Assembly (NCBI GenBank): GCA_030431255.1
Contig: JAUIJL010000006.1
Span: 281,850-345,849 of the forward strand
DNA from: Thermoanaerobaculia bacterium
Lineage (GTDB): Bacteria; Acidobacteriota; Thermoanaerobaculia; Multivoradales; J023
Direction: 5' to 3'
DNA length: 64,000 nt
This document shows, piece after piece, positions 41,557 through 50,441 of this stretch. The notes beneath the pieces were generated by a model. The model was not told the origin of the DNA, made no database searches, and saw only the letters and a program-made list of their open reading frames with translations. Position numbers and translations under genes: made by a program. Numbering within the stretch: the first letter of the stretch is position 1; every line of letters starts with the position of its first letter.

Positions 41557-42762
41557 TCAAGGCCAGCCCAAGGACTTCTTGAGAATCTTCTGCACCGCCG
41601 AGGAGAGGGCGAATTGTTGCCGTTGCTCGGCGGTGATCCAAGCTGCTTCTCGGCATCTCTGCCGAACGGTGGAGCGATCGCTGCCGGAAGGACCATCGAG
41701 TGAGCTGCCGCCGCTGTGCAAAGCACCGAGGTGGATCTGAAAGGTGATGCTACGGTGAGTGATGCTGTGCTTCACCGAGTGTTTCGCGGGCTCCAGCAGC
41801 CAAAAACCACCGTAAATCTCCCCCAACCGGCCGCCGATCAGCGCTAGGGTGTCAGGTAAGACACCGGCGTTCTCGGGTCGGCTCTCGAGGGCGACATTCG
41901 GAAGCTCCCAAATACCCGGTAGGAGCTCGCTGTTTTCGGGACGACGAAAAAGCAGCACTCGACCGTCTTCTCGCTGCACCAAAACAACGGCTACTCGAAC
42001 CCGCTGTGTCTTGCGCCGCGGTTTGAGCCGCGGGAAATTCTCCGGCGAGGACTTTCCTTCGCAAATCTCCGACAATGGACAGATCAGGCATTTCGGGGCT
42101 TTCGGTCGGCACACTGTGGCCCCGAGCTCCATCAAGGCTTGATTGCCGTCACCCGGCCGCGACTCTGAAACCAGAGCGAGGGCGAGCTCGGTCAGCTTTC
42201 TTTTCGCGGCGCTCGTTTTCGGATCCTCGGCAAAGGCGATGAGCCGCGAGATGACCCTTTCCACGTTTCCGTCGAGCACGGCAACGTGCTCGCCAAACGC
42301 GATGCTGGCGATGGCAGCCGCCGTATAGGGGCCGATACCGGGAAGCTCGAGCAGCTCTTTGGAGGTGGTCGGCAGCTCCTTACCTTCTTCCTGTAATTGG
42401 CGTGCGGCGGCATGGAGCATTCGAGCTCGTCGGTAATAGCCGAGACCGGACCACCGAGATAGGACCTTATCGAGCGGCGCTCTAGCCAAAGCCTCGACGT
42501 TGGGGAAGGCTTCGACGAAGGCCTCAAAGTAGGGTTGGGCGGTCGCGACCTGCGTCTGCTGAAGCATGATCTCGGAGATCCAGATGAAATACGGATCCCG
42601 GCTCCGACGCCAAGGTAGATCCCTCTTCTGTCGGTCGTACCAGTCGAGCAGGGGACCGGCACCATCGCTCAGAATGGTTTGCCTCTCTTGGCGTCGAGTC
42701 GATTTTCCTTCGCTCGGATTGATTTCTTCACCGGTCTTTTTAGTCTTGGTGGGGTGGGTCAT
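41557..42762 (-). CDS. mutY: A/G-specific adenine glycosylase
   Basis: 401 residues. HhH-GPD glycosylase with catalytic Glu in SEIMLQQTQV (~65), helix-hairpin-helix LPGIGPYTAAAI, catalytic Asp in LDGNVERV, and a 4Fe-4S cluster C-x6-C-x2-C-x5-C (CRPKAPKCLICPLSEIC). A C-terminal NUDIX-like MutT-related domain (VRVAVVLVQREDGRVLLFRR) reads 8-oxoG. It removes A opposite 8-oxoguanine. The N-terminus has a ~30-residue Lys/Thr/Glu-rich extension. Its insertion between dnaN and dnaA, on the dnaN strand, is unusual. Confidence 0.95.
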   Translation of the reverse strand: MTHPTKTKKTGEEINPSEGKSTRRQERQTILSDGAGPLLDWYDRQKRDLPWRRSRDPYFIWISEIMLQQTQVATAQPYFEAFVEAFPNVEALARAPLDKVLSRWSGLGYYRRARMLHAAARQLQEEGKELPTTSKELLELPGIGPYTAAAIASIAFGEHVAVLDGNVERVISRLIAFAEDPKTSAAKRKLTELALALVSESRPGDGNQALMELGATVCRPKAPKCLICPLSEICEGKSSPENFPRLKPRRKTQRVRVAVVLVQREDGRVLLFRRPENSELLPGIWELPNVALESRPENAGVLPDTLALIGGRLGEIYGGFWLLEPAKHSVKHSITHRSITFQIHLGALHSGGSSLDGPSGSDRSTVRQRCREAAWITAEQRQQFALSSAVQKILKKSLGWP

Positions 42763-43201
42763 GGGCAGTCGGTGGTGGTCTCAAATCCTGAGGCTGACAA
42801 AAATTTTCCGTTCACGGGGTCCGACCACACAATTAATGTCATCTTTGAGACAGCTTGGGCGAGCGGATCGGGTTGCCGGCCAAGAGTCCCAAATACGACA
42901 ATGCCGCCCGGCGAACCGGGCGGCAAATCCAGGAAACGGCAAGTCGAGGTCTTGGATGGCGTTCTATCTAAAGGATTTACCCCTGTATCTAATAGGGGAT
43001 AGCGGGAGAGAGCATCAGATGGAAAGAGGAGTTGATCTCCTAGTTCATGGTGAGAGCTGATGATTGGAAAGCAACTTACCGTATCTATAGTTCCAGGTAG
43101 CGAATTTAACAGCAAAATTCATGCCTAACAGAGAATGATCTCGGAATTGAGATTTGAACGCGGATTCAGAAAAACTGCTCCTTCCCAATTCGCCGGGTCC
43201 T

Positions 43202-43209
43202 GGTACACT
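43202..43209 (+). promoter_or_regulatory. Candidate dnaA promoter, extended -10
   Basis: TGGTACACT at 43201-43209 reads as an extended -10 (TGn then TACACT) about 78 bases before the dnaA ATG. The -35 region 17 bases upstream (CTTCCC) is poor, consistent with an extended -10 promoter. The DnaA-box palindrome at 43234-43256 would lie just downstream of the start site. Confidence 0.4.
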
Positions 43210-43233
43210 AGTCGCCCTGCTCTGAAATCGCTT

Positions 43234-43256
43234 GTTTTCCACAGCCTGTGGAAAAC
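43234..43256. promoter_or_regulatory. Head-to-head DnaA-box palindrome upstream of dnaA
   Basis: Two 11-base arms, GTTTTCCACAG and CTGTGGAAAAC, are perfect inverted repeats with a single C between them. Each contains TTTTCCACA, one base from the DnaA-box consensus. The site ends 30 bases before the dnaA start, an ideal position for DnaA to repress its own transcription. Confidence 0.75.
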
Positions 43257-43286
43257 TTGCGGAATTCCCCACTTGGATAGGACCCT

Positions 43287-44573
43287 ATGCTTGTGTCTTT
43301 TTGGACCCGATTGCGTCAACAGTTAGAGGTGAGCCTCGATCCCGAAGAGCTCGCGACTTGGTTCAGCCCCTTAGAGGTGCACTCGGAGGACGACCATCGA
43401 TTGGTGCTTTCCGCCCCGAACGAGCATTTCGTACACACCTTGGAGCAAAGCTATCGTCCAGCCATCGATCGGGCGTTGGATGCATTGGGCTCCGAGCGAG
43501 TCGAGGTGCTTTTTACCGTCGAGACCGACGAGCAGCTTCCCGATCGGGAGCCGCCCCAATCCCATCAATTCGATCCGCGCTACCGATTCGAGAATTTCGT
43601 CGTCGGCAACAGCAATCAATTTTGCCACGCGGCGGCCAGAGCTGTGGCTGAAGGGCCTTCCACCAGTTACAACCCTCTCTTTCTCTACGGTGGGGTGGGT
43701 TTGGGCAAGACCCACTTGATGCACGCGATCGGCCAGCACATCTTGGAGCACCATTCTGAGCTGCGGGTGATCTATGTGCCGACGGAGCAATTCGTCAATG
43801 AGCTGATCAACTCGATTCGCTTCGATCGTATGCAGCAATTCCGCGAACGGTATCGGACTATCGATGTGCTGCTGATCGACGATATTCAATTCATCGCCAA
43901 TAAAGAGCGGACCCAAGAAGAGTTCTTCCACACCTTCAACGCGCTCTACACCAATCAGAAGCAGATCATTTTGTCGTCGGACTCGTCGCCGCGGAATATC
44001 CCCACTTTGGAGGAGCGCCTGCGCAGCCGTTTCGAATGGGGGCTGATCGCCGACATCACACCTCCGGAGCTGGAAACCAAGGTCGCCATCCTTCGGCGCA
44101 AGGCGGCGGTCGAGGACCTCGATGTACCGGACGAGGTGAATCTATTCATCGCCCAGAACGTGAAGACCAATATCCGTGAGCTCGAAGGCATGCTCAATCG
44201 GGTGGTGGCGTTTTCATCGCTGACCGGCCGATCCATCTCCCTCGAGCTGGCGAAGGACACGCTCAAGGATATTCTTCCCCACGATAAAACGGTGGGTCCG
44301 GCGGACATCATCAAATTCGTGTCCAGGCACTACGGTCTGAAGGTCAGCGAGATCAAGAGCCGCAACAACTCGAAGCACATCGCTTTTCCCCGCCAGGTGG
44401 CGATGTACCTATGCAAGCAGCTGACGCCGCTTTCGTTTCCCGACATCGGCAAACAATTCAACGGCAAGCATCACTCCACGGTGATGTACTCGGTGGAAAA
44501 AATCGATGAGCTGCGATCGAAAGAGACCGAGATCGACCGCACCATTCAAGGGCTGATCGACCACTTCATGTAG
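43287..44573 (+). CDS. dnaA: Chromosomal replication initiator DnaA
   Basis: 428 residues, on the short side because linker domain II is brief. Domain I is at about 1-80. AAA+ domain: Walker A GGVGLGKTHLMHAIG (~135-149), Walker B VLLIDDIQF, sensor ILSSDSSPR, arginine-finger region LRSRFEWGL. The C-terminal DNA-binding domain has the signature SKHIAFPRQVAMYL and NGKHHSTVMYSVEKI. GGATAGGA precedes ATG 43287. It diverges from mutY, with a DnaA-box palindrome upstream. It converges on the cNMP-binding gene 11 bases away. Confidence 0.97.
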   Translation: MLVSFWTRLRQQLEVSLDPEELATWFSPLEVHSEDDHRLVLSAPNEHFVHTLEQSYRPAIDRALDALGSERVEVLFTVETDEQLPDREPPQSHQFDPRYRFENFVVGNSNQFCHAAARAVAEGPSTSYNPLFLYGGVGLGKTHLMHAIGQHILEHHSELRVIYVPTEQFVNELINSIRFDRMQQFRERYRTIDVLLIDDIQFIANKERTQEEFFHTFNALYTNQKQIILSSDSSPRNIPTLEERLRSRFEWGLIADITPPELETKVAILRRKAAVEDLDVPDEVNLFIAQNVKTNIRELEGMLNRVVAFSSLTGRSISLELAKDTLKDILPHDKTVGPADIIKFVSRHYGLKVSEIKSRNNSKHIAFPRQVAMYLCKQLTPLSFPDIGKQFNGKHHSTVMYSVEKIDELRSKETEIDRTIQGLIDHFM

Positions 44574-44584
44574 GAGTCGACGGG

Positions 44585-45580
44585 TCAGGTGGTGGGAGCG
44601 CCGAGGGAGACGCCCGAGCCGGCGTCGAAGATGTACCAACCGACCAATTTGTCGTCGATTTCTCGCAGGCGCTTGGCCACCAAACCGCAGAGAATTTTGA
44701 GCAAGCGCAGGGACGAGACTTTCTGGATGTCGAGGATCCCCTCCAGGACCTTGCTCGAAATCATCAAGACCACGGCTCCGTCGCTGTGGGCCTTGGCCGC
44801 GGCCGACCGGGGCTGTTTGTCGATCAACGCCATTTCGCCGAAGTAATCGCCCCGCTCGAGGAAAGCAAGAGCTTCCTCGCCGGCTCCGACGATGTCCTTG
44901 GCGATCATCACCCGACCTTCGAGCACCACATAGAGGTGATCCCCCGGTTCCCCCTCGCGGAAGATGTATTCGTCGGGTTGATATTTCTTCTCTTTCGACA
45001 GGGTCGCCAGGAAGTTGATCTCCATCGGCGACAGGACTTGCTCGCGAAATAGATCCTTCTTAGCGTGGATACCGACCTTGAAATCTTTGGCCGGCTGAGC
45101 GATCGAGGTGTCGTTGGCTTTGGCCTCTCCGCCTTTGGCGAAGAATTGGGCCAGAACCTCATTGGTGGTTCGCAGCTTCATCGACAAGCTCTTCCACAAT
45201 GCCCAATAGAGCACCATGGCGAACCTTTGATTGGACTCGATGACCGGGGCCAGCTGGTTGGCCTGGATTTGATAGAGAATCGCTCCGTTGCGGGCTTTGA
45301 CGTCTCCGGAACGGGCGTTCCGATCGATGAAGCTGGTTTCCCCAAAGAGCTCCCCGGATCCCAGGGTCGCCAACGAATAAACCCCATAGGGAGTATTTCG
45401 CTCGATATTCACCTCACCGGAATCGACCAGATAGAAATCTTGCGATTCCTCCCCTTCATTGAGAATCGCCGCTCCATCTTCATAAGAAACCCGTCCTAAG
45501 CATTCGCATAGGATGTCCAGCTGTTCTCCATCGAAGTGGGACAGGATCTCGAATTGACGCAGGCGATCAAAAGTATCCAC
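44585..45580 (-). CDS. Protein with two cyclic-nucleotide-binding domains
   Basis: 331 residues with two Crp-like cNMP-binding beta-barrels, about 10-125 (LGSGELFGETSFIDRNARSGDV) and 185-310 (LERGDYFGEMALIDKQPRSAAA), and no recognisable DNA-binding helix-turn-helix or enzyme domain. It is therefore probably a cytoplasmic regulatory or adaptor protein that senses cAMP, cGMP or another ligand. The second domain keeps the FGEMALI...PRSA phosphate-binding cassette; the first has FGETSFI..NARSG. The start is GTG 45580. A TACAAT lies only 7 bases before it and no Shine-Dalgarno is visible, so a leaderless mRNA is possible. Confidence 0.88.
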   Translation of the reverse strand: MDTFDRLRQFEILSHFDGEQLDILCECLGRVSYEDGAAILNEGEESQDFYLVDSGEVNIERNTPYGVYSLATLGSGELFGETSFIDRNARSGDVKARNGAILYQIQANQLAPVIESNQRFAMVLYWALWKSLSMKLRTTNEVLAQFFAKGGEAKANDTSIAQPAKDFKVGIHAKKDLFREQVLSPMEINFLATLSKEKKYQPDEYIFREGEPGDHLYVVLEGRVMIAKDIVGAGEEALAFLERGDYFGEMALIDKQPRSAAAKAHSDGAVVLMISSKVLEGILDIQKVSSLRLLKILCGLVAKRLREIDDKLVGWYIFDAGSGVSLGAPTT

Positions 45581-45638
45581 GATATATATTGTACCGATTT
45601 TGTCGACAGGATGCCTACCGCGCCTCGGCGACTGTAGA

Positions 45639-46214
45639 TTACGGTTGCAACAGCTCGAGCTGGCCGGGACGGAGCGTGTCCTTGACGTAGTGCTCGACTC
45701 GGTCTAGCCACTCCTCCCGGGGTAGCCCTTCCAGCTCCAAGACCGCGACTTCCCGCCGGCTGATTTCTTGATTCAATCGGTCGTGTACTGCGCGTTGAAA
45801 AATCGGGTCGGTGGATCGCAGGCCGTCCGCCCGTGGATCATCGAGCACCGGTACATGGACGAGAAGATCGTAGGTACGGGTCCATGAGCTGACCAATTGC
45901 TCCATTTCAGGTTGGGGCCCCGAGGAGAGCAGGAGGTAGACGAAGTTGTCGAGCACGCTGCGGTCGCAGATCACCACGTCGTATCGAGAGCCGGCGACAA
46001 TTTCATCGGCGATCTGCGAGTGCAGGATCCAGGATTGTGCTTCCAGAGTCGTGCCCTTATTGATGGGTAAGGGGCAACGTCGCGCCACCTCGCCGACCAC
46101 ATCGAGTGAGGTATCGGCCGCTTTGAGCCGAGCAGCCAGACCGTAACAGAGGGTGGTTTTGCCGACCCCATGGCTTCCGATAAACGCGATCTTGAATGAG
46201 TTTGGGAAGATCAT
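45639..46214 (-). CDS. P-loop ATPase/kinase, NadR-like (AAA_28 type)
   Basis: 191 residues. Walker A GSHGVGKTT at about 13-21, then VVGEVARRCPLPIN and VICDRSVLDNFVYLLL, the pattern of NadR ribosylnicotinamide-kinase-like and AAA_28 proteins. The C-terminal half (YDLLVHVPVLDDPRADGLRS) fits a small-molecule kinase lid. It lies 7 bases after the class III aminotransferase gene on the same strand, so it is probably its operon partner. The true substrate is unknown. Confidence 0.8.
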   Translation of the reverse strand: MIFPNSFKIAFIGSHGVGKTTLCYGLAARLKAADTSLDVVGEVARRCPLPINKGTTLEAQSWILHSQIADEIVAGSRYDVVICDRSVLDNFVYLLLSSGPQPEMEQLVSSWTRTYDLLVHVPVLDDPRADGLRSTDPIFQRAVHDRLNQEISRREVAVLELEGLPREEWLDRVEHYVKDTLRPGQLELLQP

Positions 46215-46221
46215 GGGGCGG

Positions 46222-47541
46222 CTAGGGTCCGGAGAGTTGATGGAAAACGTCTTCGAGCACTTTCAGACTATAGTCGAGCTGATCTTCGGTGATCGTCAGC
46301 GGCGGCACCAATTGGGCAACCCTTCCTTCAGGACCTCCGACCAACAAGAGAATACCGTGACTCCATGCCTCTGCGCCGAATCGAGAGCCCGCCTCCGAGC
46401 TCTTGAGCTCGAGGCCCCACAGCAGACCTCGACCACGGACGGCTTCCAGCTCTCGGAATCGAGCGGGCCAATGACGGATCCGATCGTAGATCATGGGGCC
46501 GAGACGATCGGCCCGCTGGGGTAGCTTCTCTTTTTCGAGGGTATCGAGAGTGGCCGCGGCCGCCGCACAGGCCAAGGGATGGGCCACGAAAGTAGCGGTG
46601 TGTCGGGCCTCACCGGGAGCTTTCCAAGCCTGCATCAGCTCTTCGGCTCCGAGCACGGCGGCGATGGGCATGCCGTTCGCCATCGCTTTTCCGCAGCAGA
46701 TGAGATCCGGAACCGTGGACTCATGTTCCATGGCCCACCATCGACCAGTGCGGCCGAATCCGGTGAAAATTTCGTCGGCGATCAACAAGACCTCATGACG
46801 GCGGCAAGTTTCCGCCAGATCCGCCAACCAATTGGCCTCCGGGACGAGGATGCCCTCACGCCCGACGATGGGCTCGAGGATCACGGCGGCGAAATCTCCG
46901 AATTGCCGAAAGAGCGAGTCGACAGTCTCACAGGCCGTGCCGAAAGGGAGCCGCTGCACCTGAGGATGAAGGTGTGTGGAAAACGGATCCTTAAAGGCCT
47001 GCCGTGAGCTCAAGTTGAGAGCTCCGAACGTGAGGCCGTGGTAGGAGGGGTCGAAGGCCAGAATTCGATTGGCAGGTTTCGCCCGTCGGCTCCTAGCGGA
47101 CTGGTAGAGCAGGGCTGTTTTGACGGCGATTTCGACCGCGTCCGATCCGGAAACAGCGAAGTAGACCCTGGTGTTCTCGATGGGAGAGATCCGCTTCAAA
47201 CGGCTCGAGGCTGCCAATCGCCCGGGGTGACCGATGGCATCCCCGAGACCGTGGACCAAGACTTTCGATTGGTCATAGATGGCCTGCACGATTTTTGGAT
47301 GACGATGACCCAGGGCCGCCACACCGAAACCCGAAGTGAGATCGACGTAACGATTGCCGTCCACATCGAGCACGTTGGATCCCAAGGCGGAGTGCCAAAA
47401 GATGTTCGGTTGATCGTTGTAGAGGGTGTTGATGCCGGGGGCTTCTAGCCCACGAATCTGCTCGGAGAGCGTGGATGATTTCGGGCCGGGAACTGAGGTC
47501 GACATGCTCGGCAGGAGGTCTCCCCGCTCCAATGGATCCAC
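46222..47541 (-). CDS. Class III PLP-dependent aminotransferase
   Basis: 439 residues from GTG 47541, which follows the recR stop by one base and has GGGAG about 9 bases upstream; ATG 47505 is an alternative. Fold-type I motifs: VSGSDAVEIAVKTAL, LIADEIFTGFGRTG (PLP-contacting Asp), and the Schiff-base Lys in CCGKAMANGMP (~280). Relatives include acetylornithine, ornithine, 4-aminobutyrate and glutamate-1-semialdehyde aminotransferases. The substrate cannot be told. Cytoplasmic. Cotranscribed with recR upstream and the P-loop kinase downstream. Confidence 0.9.
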   Translation of the reverse strand: MDPLERGDLLPSMSTSVPGPKSSTLSEQIRGLEAPGINTLYNDQPNIFWHSALGSNVLDVDGNRYVDLTSGFGVAALGHRHPKIVQAIYDQSKVLVHGLGDAIGHPGRLAASSRLKRISPIENTRVYFAVSGSDAVEIAVKTALLYQSARSRRAKPANRILAFDPSYHGLTFGALNLSSRQAFKDPFSTHLHPQVQRLPFGTACETVDSLFRQFGDFAAVILEPIVGREGILVPEANWLADLAETCRRHEVLLIADEIFTGFGRTGRWWAMEHESTVPDLICCGKAMANGMPIAAVLGAEELMQAWKAPGEARHTATFVAHPLACAAAAATLDTLEKEKLPQRADRLGPMIYDRIRHWPARFRELEAVRGRGLLWGLELKSSEAGSRFGAEAWSHGILLLVGGPEGRVAQLVPPLTITEDQLDYSLKVLEDVFHQLSGP

Positions 47542-47542
47542 T

Positions 47543-48127
47543 TCAAAGCTCCCGTCGACCAGCCAGCGATCTTCCCAACGTCACCTCATCGGTGAATTCG
47601 ATGTCGCCGCCCACAGGCATGCCGAATGCCAACCTGGTGACCTTGATGTCCAAAGCCTTGATCTGACGAGCCAAGTAGAGAGCGGTGGCTTCGCCTTCTA
47701 CATCGGGATTGGTGGCGACGATGACTTCCTCTACCCCTTCGAGTCTTTTCATCAATGAGTCGATGGTCAGCTCGCGGGGGCCGACTCCGCGCTGGGGAGA
47801 AAGGGTGCCGTGCAGCACATGGTAAAGGCCTAGATGCTCACGGGTTCTTTCGATGGGTGGGATGTTGAAAGGCTCTTCGACAATGCAGATACGGGTCCGA
47901 TCCCGACGGGGATCATCGCAGAAAGAGCATGGATCCCGGTCGGTAATGGAGTGGCAAATACTGCAATGAAAGAGCTTCTCCTTCACGTCGAGGATCGCGG
48001 CGGAGAGTCTTTGTGCCTCGTCTTTGGAAATTCGGAGCAGGTGATGGGCGAGCCGGGTCGCGGTTTTCGGACCGACTCCCGGGAGACGGGAGAGCTCTCC
48101 GACGAGCTGATTGAGGGGATCGGACAT
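47543..48127 (-). CDS. recR: Recombination mediator RecR
   Basis: 194 residues, standard length. Helix-hairpin-helix LSRLPGVGPKTATRLAHHLL, a four-cysteine zinc finger (CSICHSITDRDPCSFC, 16 residues), and a TOPRIM domain (ICIVEEPFNI ... VATNPDVEGEATALYL). With RecO and RecF it loads RecA on SSB-coated DNA. Third gene of the dnaX-ybaB-recR set, an order conserved in many bacteria. Confidence 0.96.
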   Translation of the reverse strand: MSDPLNQLVGELSRLPGVGPKTATRLAHHLLRISKDEAQRLSAAILDVKEKLFHCSICHSITDRDPCSFCDDPRRDRTRICIVEEPFNIPPIERTREHLGLYHVLHGTLSPQRGVGPRELTIDSLMKRLEGVEEVIVATNPDVEGEATALYLARQIKALDIKVTRLAFGMPVGGDIEFTDEVTLGRSLAGRREL

Positions 48128-48173
48128 ATTCGAGCCGGCCCTTGGGAAGGTATTCGATCGAAAGCCGGGGAGC

Positions 48174-48467
48174 TCAGAAGAGACCCGGTAGACCCGCGGT
48201 GAGATTTCCGACTTTGCTTTGGAGCGCCTCGTCGACTTTGCGGCTCGCCTCGTTGACCGCGGCCACTACCAAATCCTCGAGCATGGAAATGTCGTCGGGG
48301 TCGATGGTTTCGGGATCGATGCTCACTTTGAGGACCCGTTTGTGCCCGTCCATCTTGACGGCCACGAGACCGCCACCCACGGATGAATCGACGACTGTCT
48401 CGCCGAGCTCCTTCCGCATTTTCTCCTGCATGTCCTGGGCTTGTTTGAGCAGCTTCTGCATATTCAT
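48174..48467 (-). CDS. ybaB: YbaB/EbfC nucleoid-associated protein
   Basis: 97 residues. MNMQKLLKQAQDMQEKMRKE forms the N-terminal helix, followed by VVDSSVGGGLVAVKMDGHKRVLKV and the SKVGNLTAGLPGLF tail of the family. It is a small dimeric DNA-binding protein. The start overlaps the dnaX stop by ATGA, and recR follows, the classic arrangement. Confidence 0.93.
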   Translation of the reverse strand: MNMQKLLKQAQDMQEKMRKELGETVVDSSVGGGLVAVKMDGHKRVLKVSIDPETIDPDDISMLEDLVVAAVNEASRKVDEALQSKVGNLTAGLPGLF

Positions 48468-50392
48468 GACGCGGTTTCCTCTGGCTGTAAAGCTTGTGCC
48501 TCGATGCTTCGAATCTTGCCACCGAAGATCTTCAAAGCAGACTTGACGGCAGGCAAATTTGCGGCAGCTTCCAAATCCGCTTTGGAGGTTTGGAAGCCCT
48601 CGGTTTCGATCTGAGTGGGGCGGTGAGCCGGGGTGGGCTCGGGGCCCGTGGATGAGCTAGTCCAGGGTCCAGCGGGAGGCTCGGAGGCTCGCGAAGGAGA
48701 CTTTGCGGCTCGCCGGGGTGGAGAGGAGGGATCGGGCCCGAGATCTTTTGAGGTGACGTCGTCCGGCCCGGGCGCTCCTTGGGCGATGATCCAGCTCGCG
48801 CCGTGACCCCAAACCTCGACCATGGCCTGATCGAGGGCCTCGCGGTTGCGTGGGCGGTCTAGTGCTTTTTGCAGGAGACTGTCCCCATTGGGGGAGAAGA
48901 TTTTCAACGTTGATCCGTTGACGGCCAGGCGAGCTTTGCGCAAATGCGCGGCAAGGGATTGGCGGCGCGAGCCCAGGATCTCCATGATGGCGGGAATTCG
49001 ATTGGGGGCCAAGGTTCCCCGATCCTCTTGTTGGACCGGTGGAGAGTGGACGGCTTTTCCGGCCGGTCTCGGTTCTGGCTCAGACACCGTAGGGGCTGGG
49101 GTCGTTACCGAGGGGGCTGGTTCCTTTGAGGCACCGAGGTCATTCCCTCGAAGGGTCGGTCCTCCAACGCCACGTACGCTCCGGCTCGGTAGGTCCGGGC
49201 TTCGGGCCTCGACCGGGGCGTGCTCCAATCTCCCCGGGCTTGCCGGTCCGGGATGGACGCTGGGTAAGGAGGCTTTGCCGGCTAGAAAGTCTTGCAGCTT
49301 TTGAACCTTCGGCAGCTCGGCAGCTCGGAGCCAGGCGATTTCCAACGCCAAGAGCCCAATCTCACTGCGTCGTACCATGCCTTCACTGGCGATCAGAAGT
49401 TGCAGCACCTGTAGGAGAGATTCATAGCCGAAGGGTTTGAGGATGTTTCCTAGGGCGACACGTTCTTCCTCGGGCAGGTCGACACTCTCCGGTTTGGCTC
49501 CGAGAATCAGGTGAAGCGCGTCTCTGGAGAAACCCAGGAATTGGGAATACACATTGTGTGGATCCCAACCGTTGGATTCGATGTCTCCCACCACTTCCAA
49601 AATCGGCTCATGGTTGCCGGAGAGAATTCCTTCGAGCAACTTCTGAAAGATCGCGGAGTCCAGTCCACCGAGTAGCTTCTTCGCGTCTTCGTCGCTGATG
49701 GCTCCACTGCCGAAGGTGGCCATTTGGTCCAACAAGGCCACGGAGTCCCTGACGCTGCCTTCGCCCGCCCGTGCGATCAAACGCAGGCCGACGTCGCTGA
49801 CTTCAATCGACTCCGCTTCACAGATCTTGCGCAAATGCTCGCTGAGCACCGGTGAAGGCACCCGGCGAAATTGGAACTCTTGGCAGCGGGAAAGAATAGT
49901 CGCCGGCACCGCATCGATTTCGGTGGTGGCGAAAATGAAGACCAGATGAGCCGGAGGCTCTTCGACGATCTTGAGCAGGGCGTCGAAGGCTTGTTTGGAA
50001 AGCCTATGGATCTCGTCGAGCACGACGACTTTGTATCGGCTTCGGGCGGGTCCGTAACGCAGGGTTTCCGTGAGCTCGCGGACTTGCTCGACTTTCGAGT
50101 AAGTGGCCGCGTCGACCTCGATCACATCCATCGTGTTGCCGGAGCCGATCTCCTGACAGGAGGGACATGCGTTGCAAGGGTCTCCGGTCTCACGACGCTC
50201 GCAGTTCAGCGCTTTAGCGAGAACCCTAGCTGCGGTCGTTTTGCCGACTCCACGGATTCCCGAGAATAAATAGGCCTGGGCGATTCGCCCTTCGGTCAGC
50301 GCATTGCGCAGCGCGGTGACGATCTGATCTTGGCCGACGAGACTTGCGAAATCTTGGGGGCGCCACTTGCGGGCGAGTACCTGATAAGTCAT
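48464..50392 (-). CDS. dnaX: DNA polymerase III subunit gamma/tau
   Basis: 642 residues. AAA+ clamp-loader ATPase with Walker A GIRGVGKTTAARVLAKALNC, a zinc module (CNACPSCQEI), Walker B VVLDEIHRLSKQA and sensor IFATTEIDAVPATILSRCQEF. Residues from about 370 on are a Pro/Ala/Ser-rich linker and a C-terminal tau-like part. It loads the beta clamp. Upstream on the same strand is the SRP RNA gene. I see no obvious slippery heptamer for a gamma frameshift but did not search exhaustively. Confidence 0.95.
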   Translation of the reverse strand: MTYQVLARKWRPQDFASLVGQDQIVTALRNALTEGRIAQAYLFSGIRGVGKTTAARVLAKALNCERRETGDPCNACPSCQEIGSGNTMDVIEVDAATYSKVEQVRELTETLRYGPARSRYKVVVLDEIHRLSKQAFDALLKIVEEPPAHLVFIFATTEIDAVPATILSRCQEFQFRRVPSPVLSEHLRKICEAESIEVSDVGLRLIARAGEGSVRDSVALLDQMATFGSGAISDEDAKKLLGGLDSAIFQKLLEGILSGNHEPILEVVGDIESNGWDPHNVYSQFLGFSRDALHLILGAKPESVDLPEEERVALGNILKPFGYESLLQVLQLLIASEGMVRRSEIGLLALEIAWLRAAELPKVQKLQDFLAGKASLPSVHPGPASPGRLEHAPVEARSPDLPSRSVRGVGGPTLRGNDLGASKEPAPSVTTPAPTVSEPEPRPAGKAVHSPPVQQEDRGTLAPNRIPAIMEILGSRRQSLAAHLRKARLAVNGSTLKIFSPNGDSLLQKALDRPRNREALDQAMVEVWGHGASWIIAQGAPGPDDVTSKDLGPDPSSPPRRAAKSPSRASEPPAGPWTSSSTGPEPTPAHRPTQIETEGFQTSKADLEAAANLPAVKSALKIFGGKIRSIEAQALQPEETAS

Positions 50393-50441
50393 CGGGTGTT
50401 GCCTCGTTTAGGAGAGTGGCTTGGGGGAGGAGGGGGTGGGG

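Larger units (their letters stand above)
42763..43286. other. Divergent intergenic region mutY / dnaA
   Basis: 524 bases without a supportable gene. A perfect 9-bp hairpin (GCCGCCCGG, loop CGAA, CCGGGCGGC) lies at 42903-42924 without a T-run. A shorter inverted repeat (AGGAG TTGAT CTCCT) occurs near 43026-43040. Toward dnaA there is an extended -10-like element and a DnaA-box palindrome, listed separately. No canonical TTATCCACA cluster is visible, so I favour the dnaN-mutY gap as origin. Confidence 0.5.

Noticed and set aside
48464-50392. Programmed frameshift in dnaX giving gamma and tau
   Set aside because: No convincing A-rich slippery heptamer followed by a hairpin was noticed, so it is not claimed.
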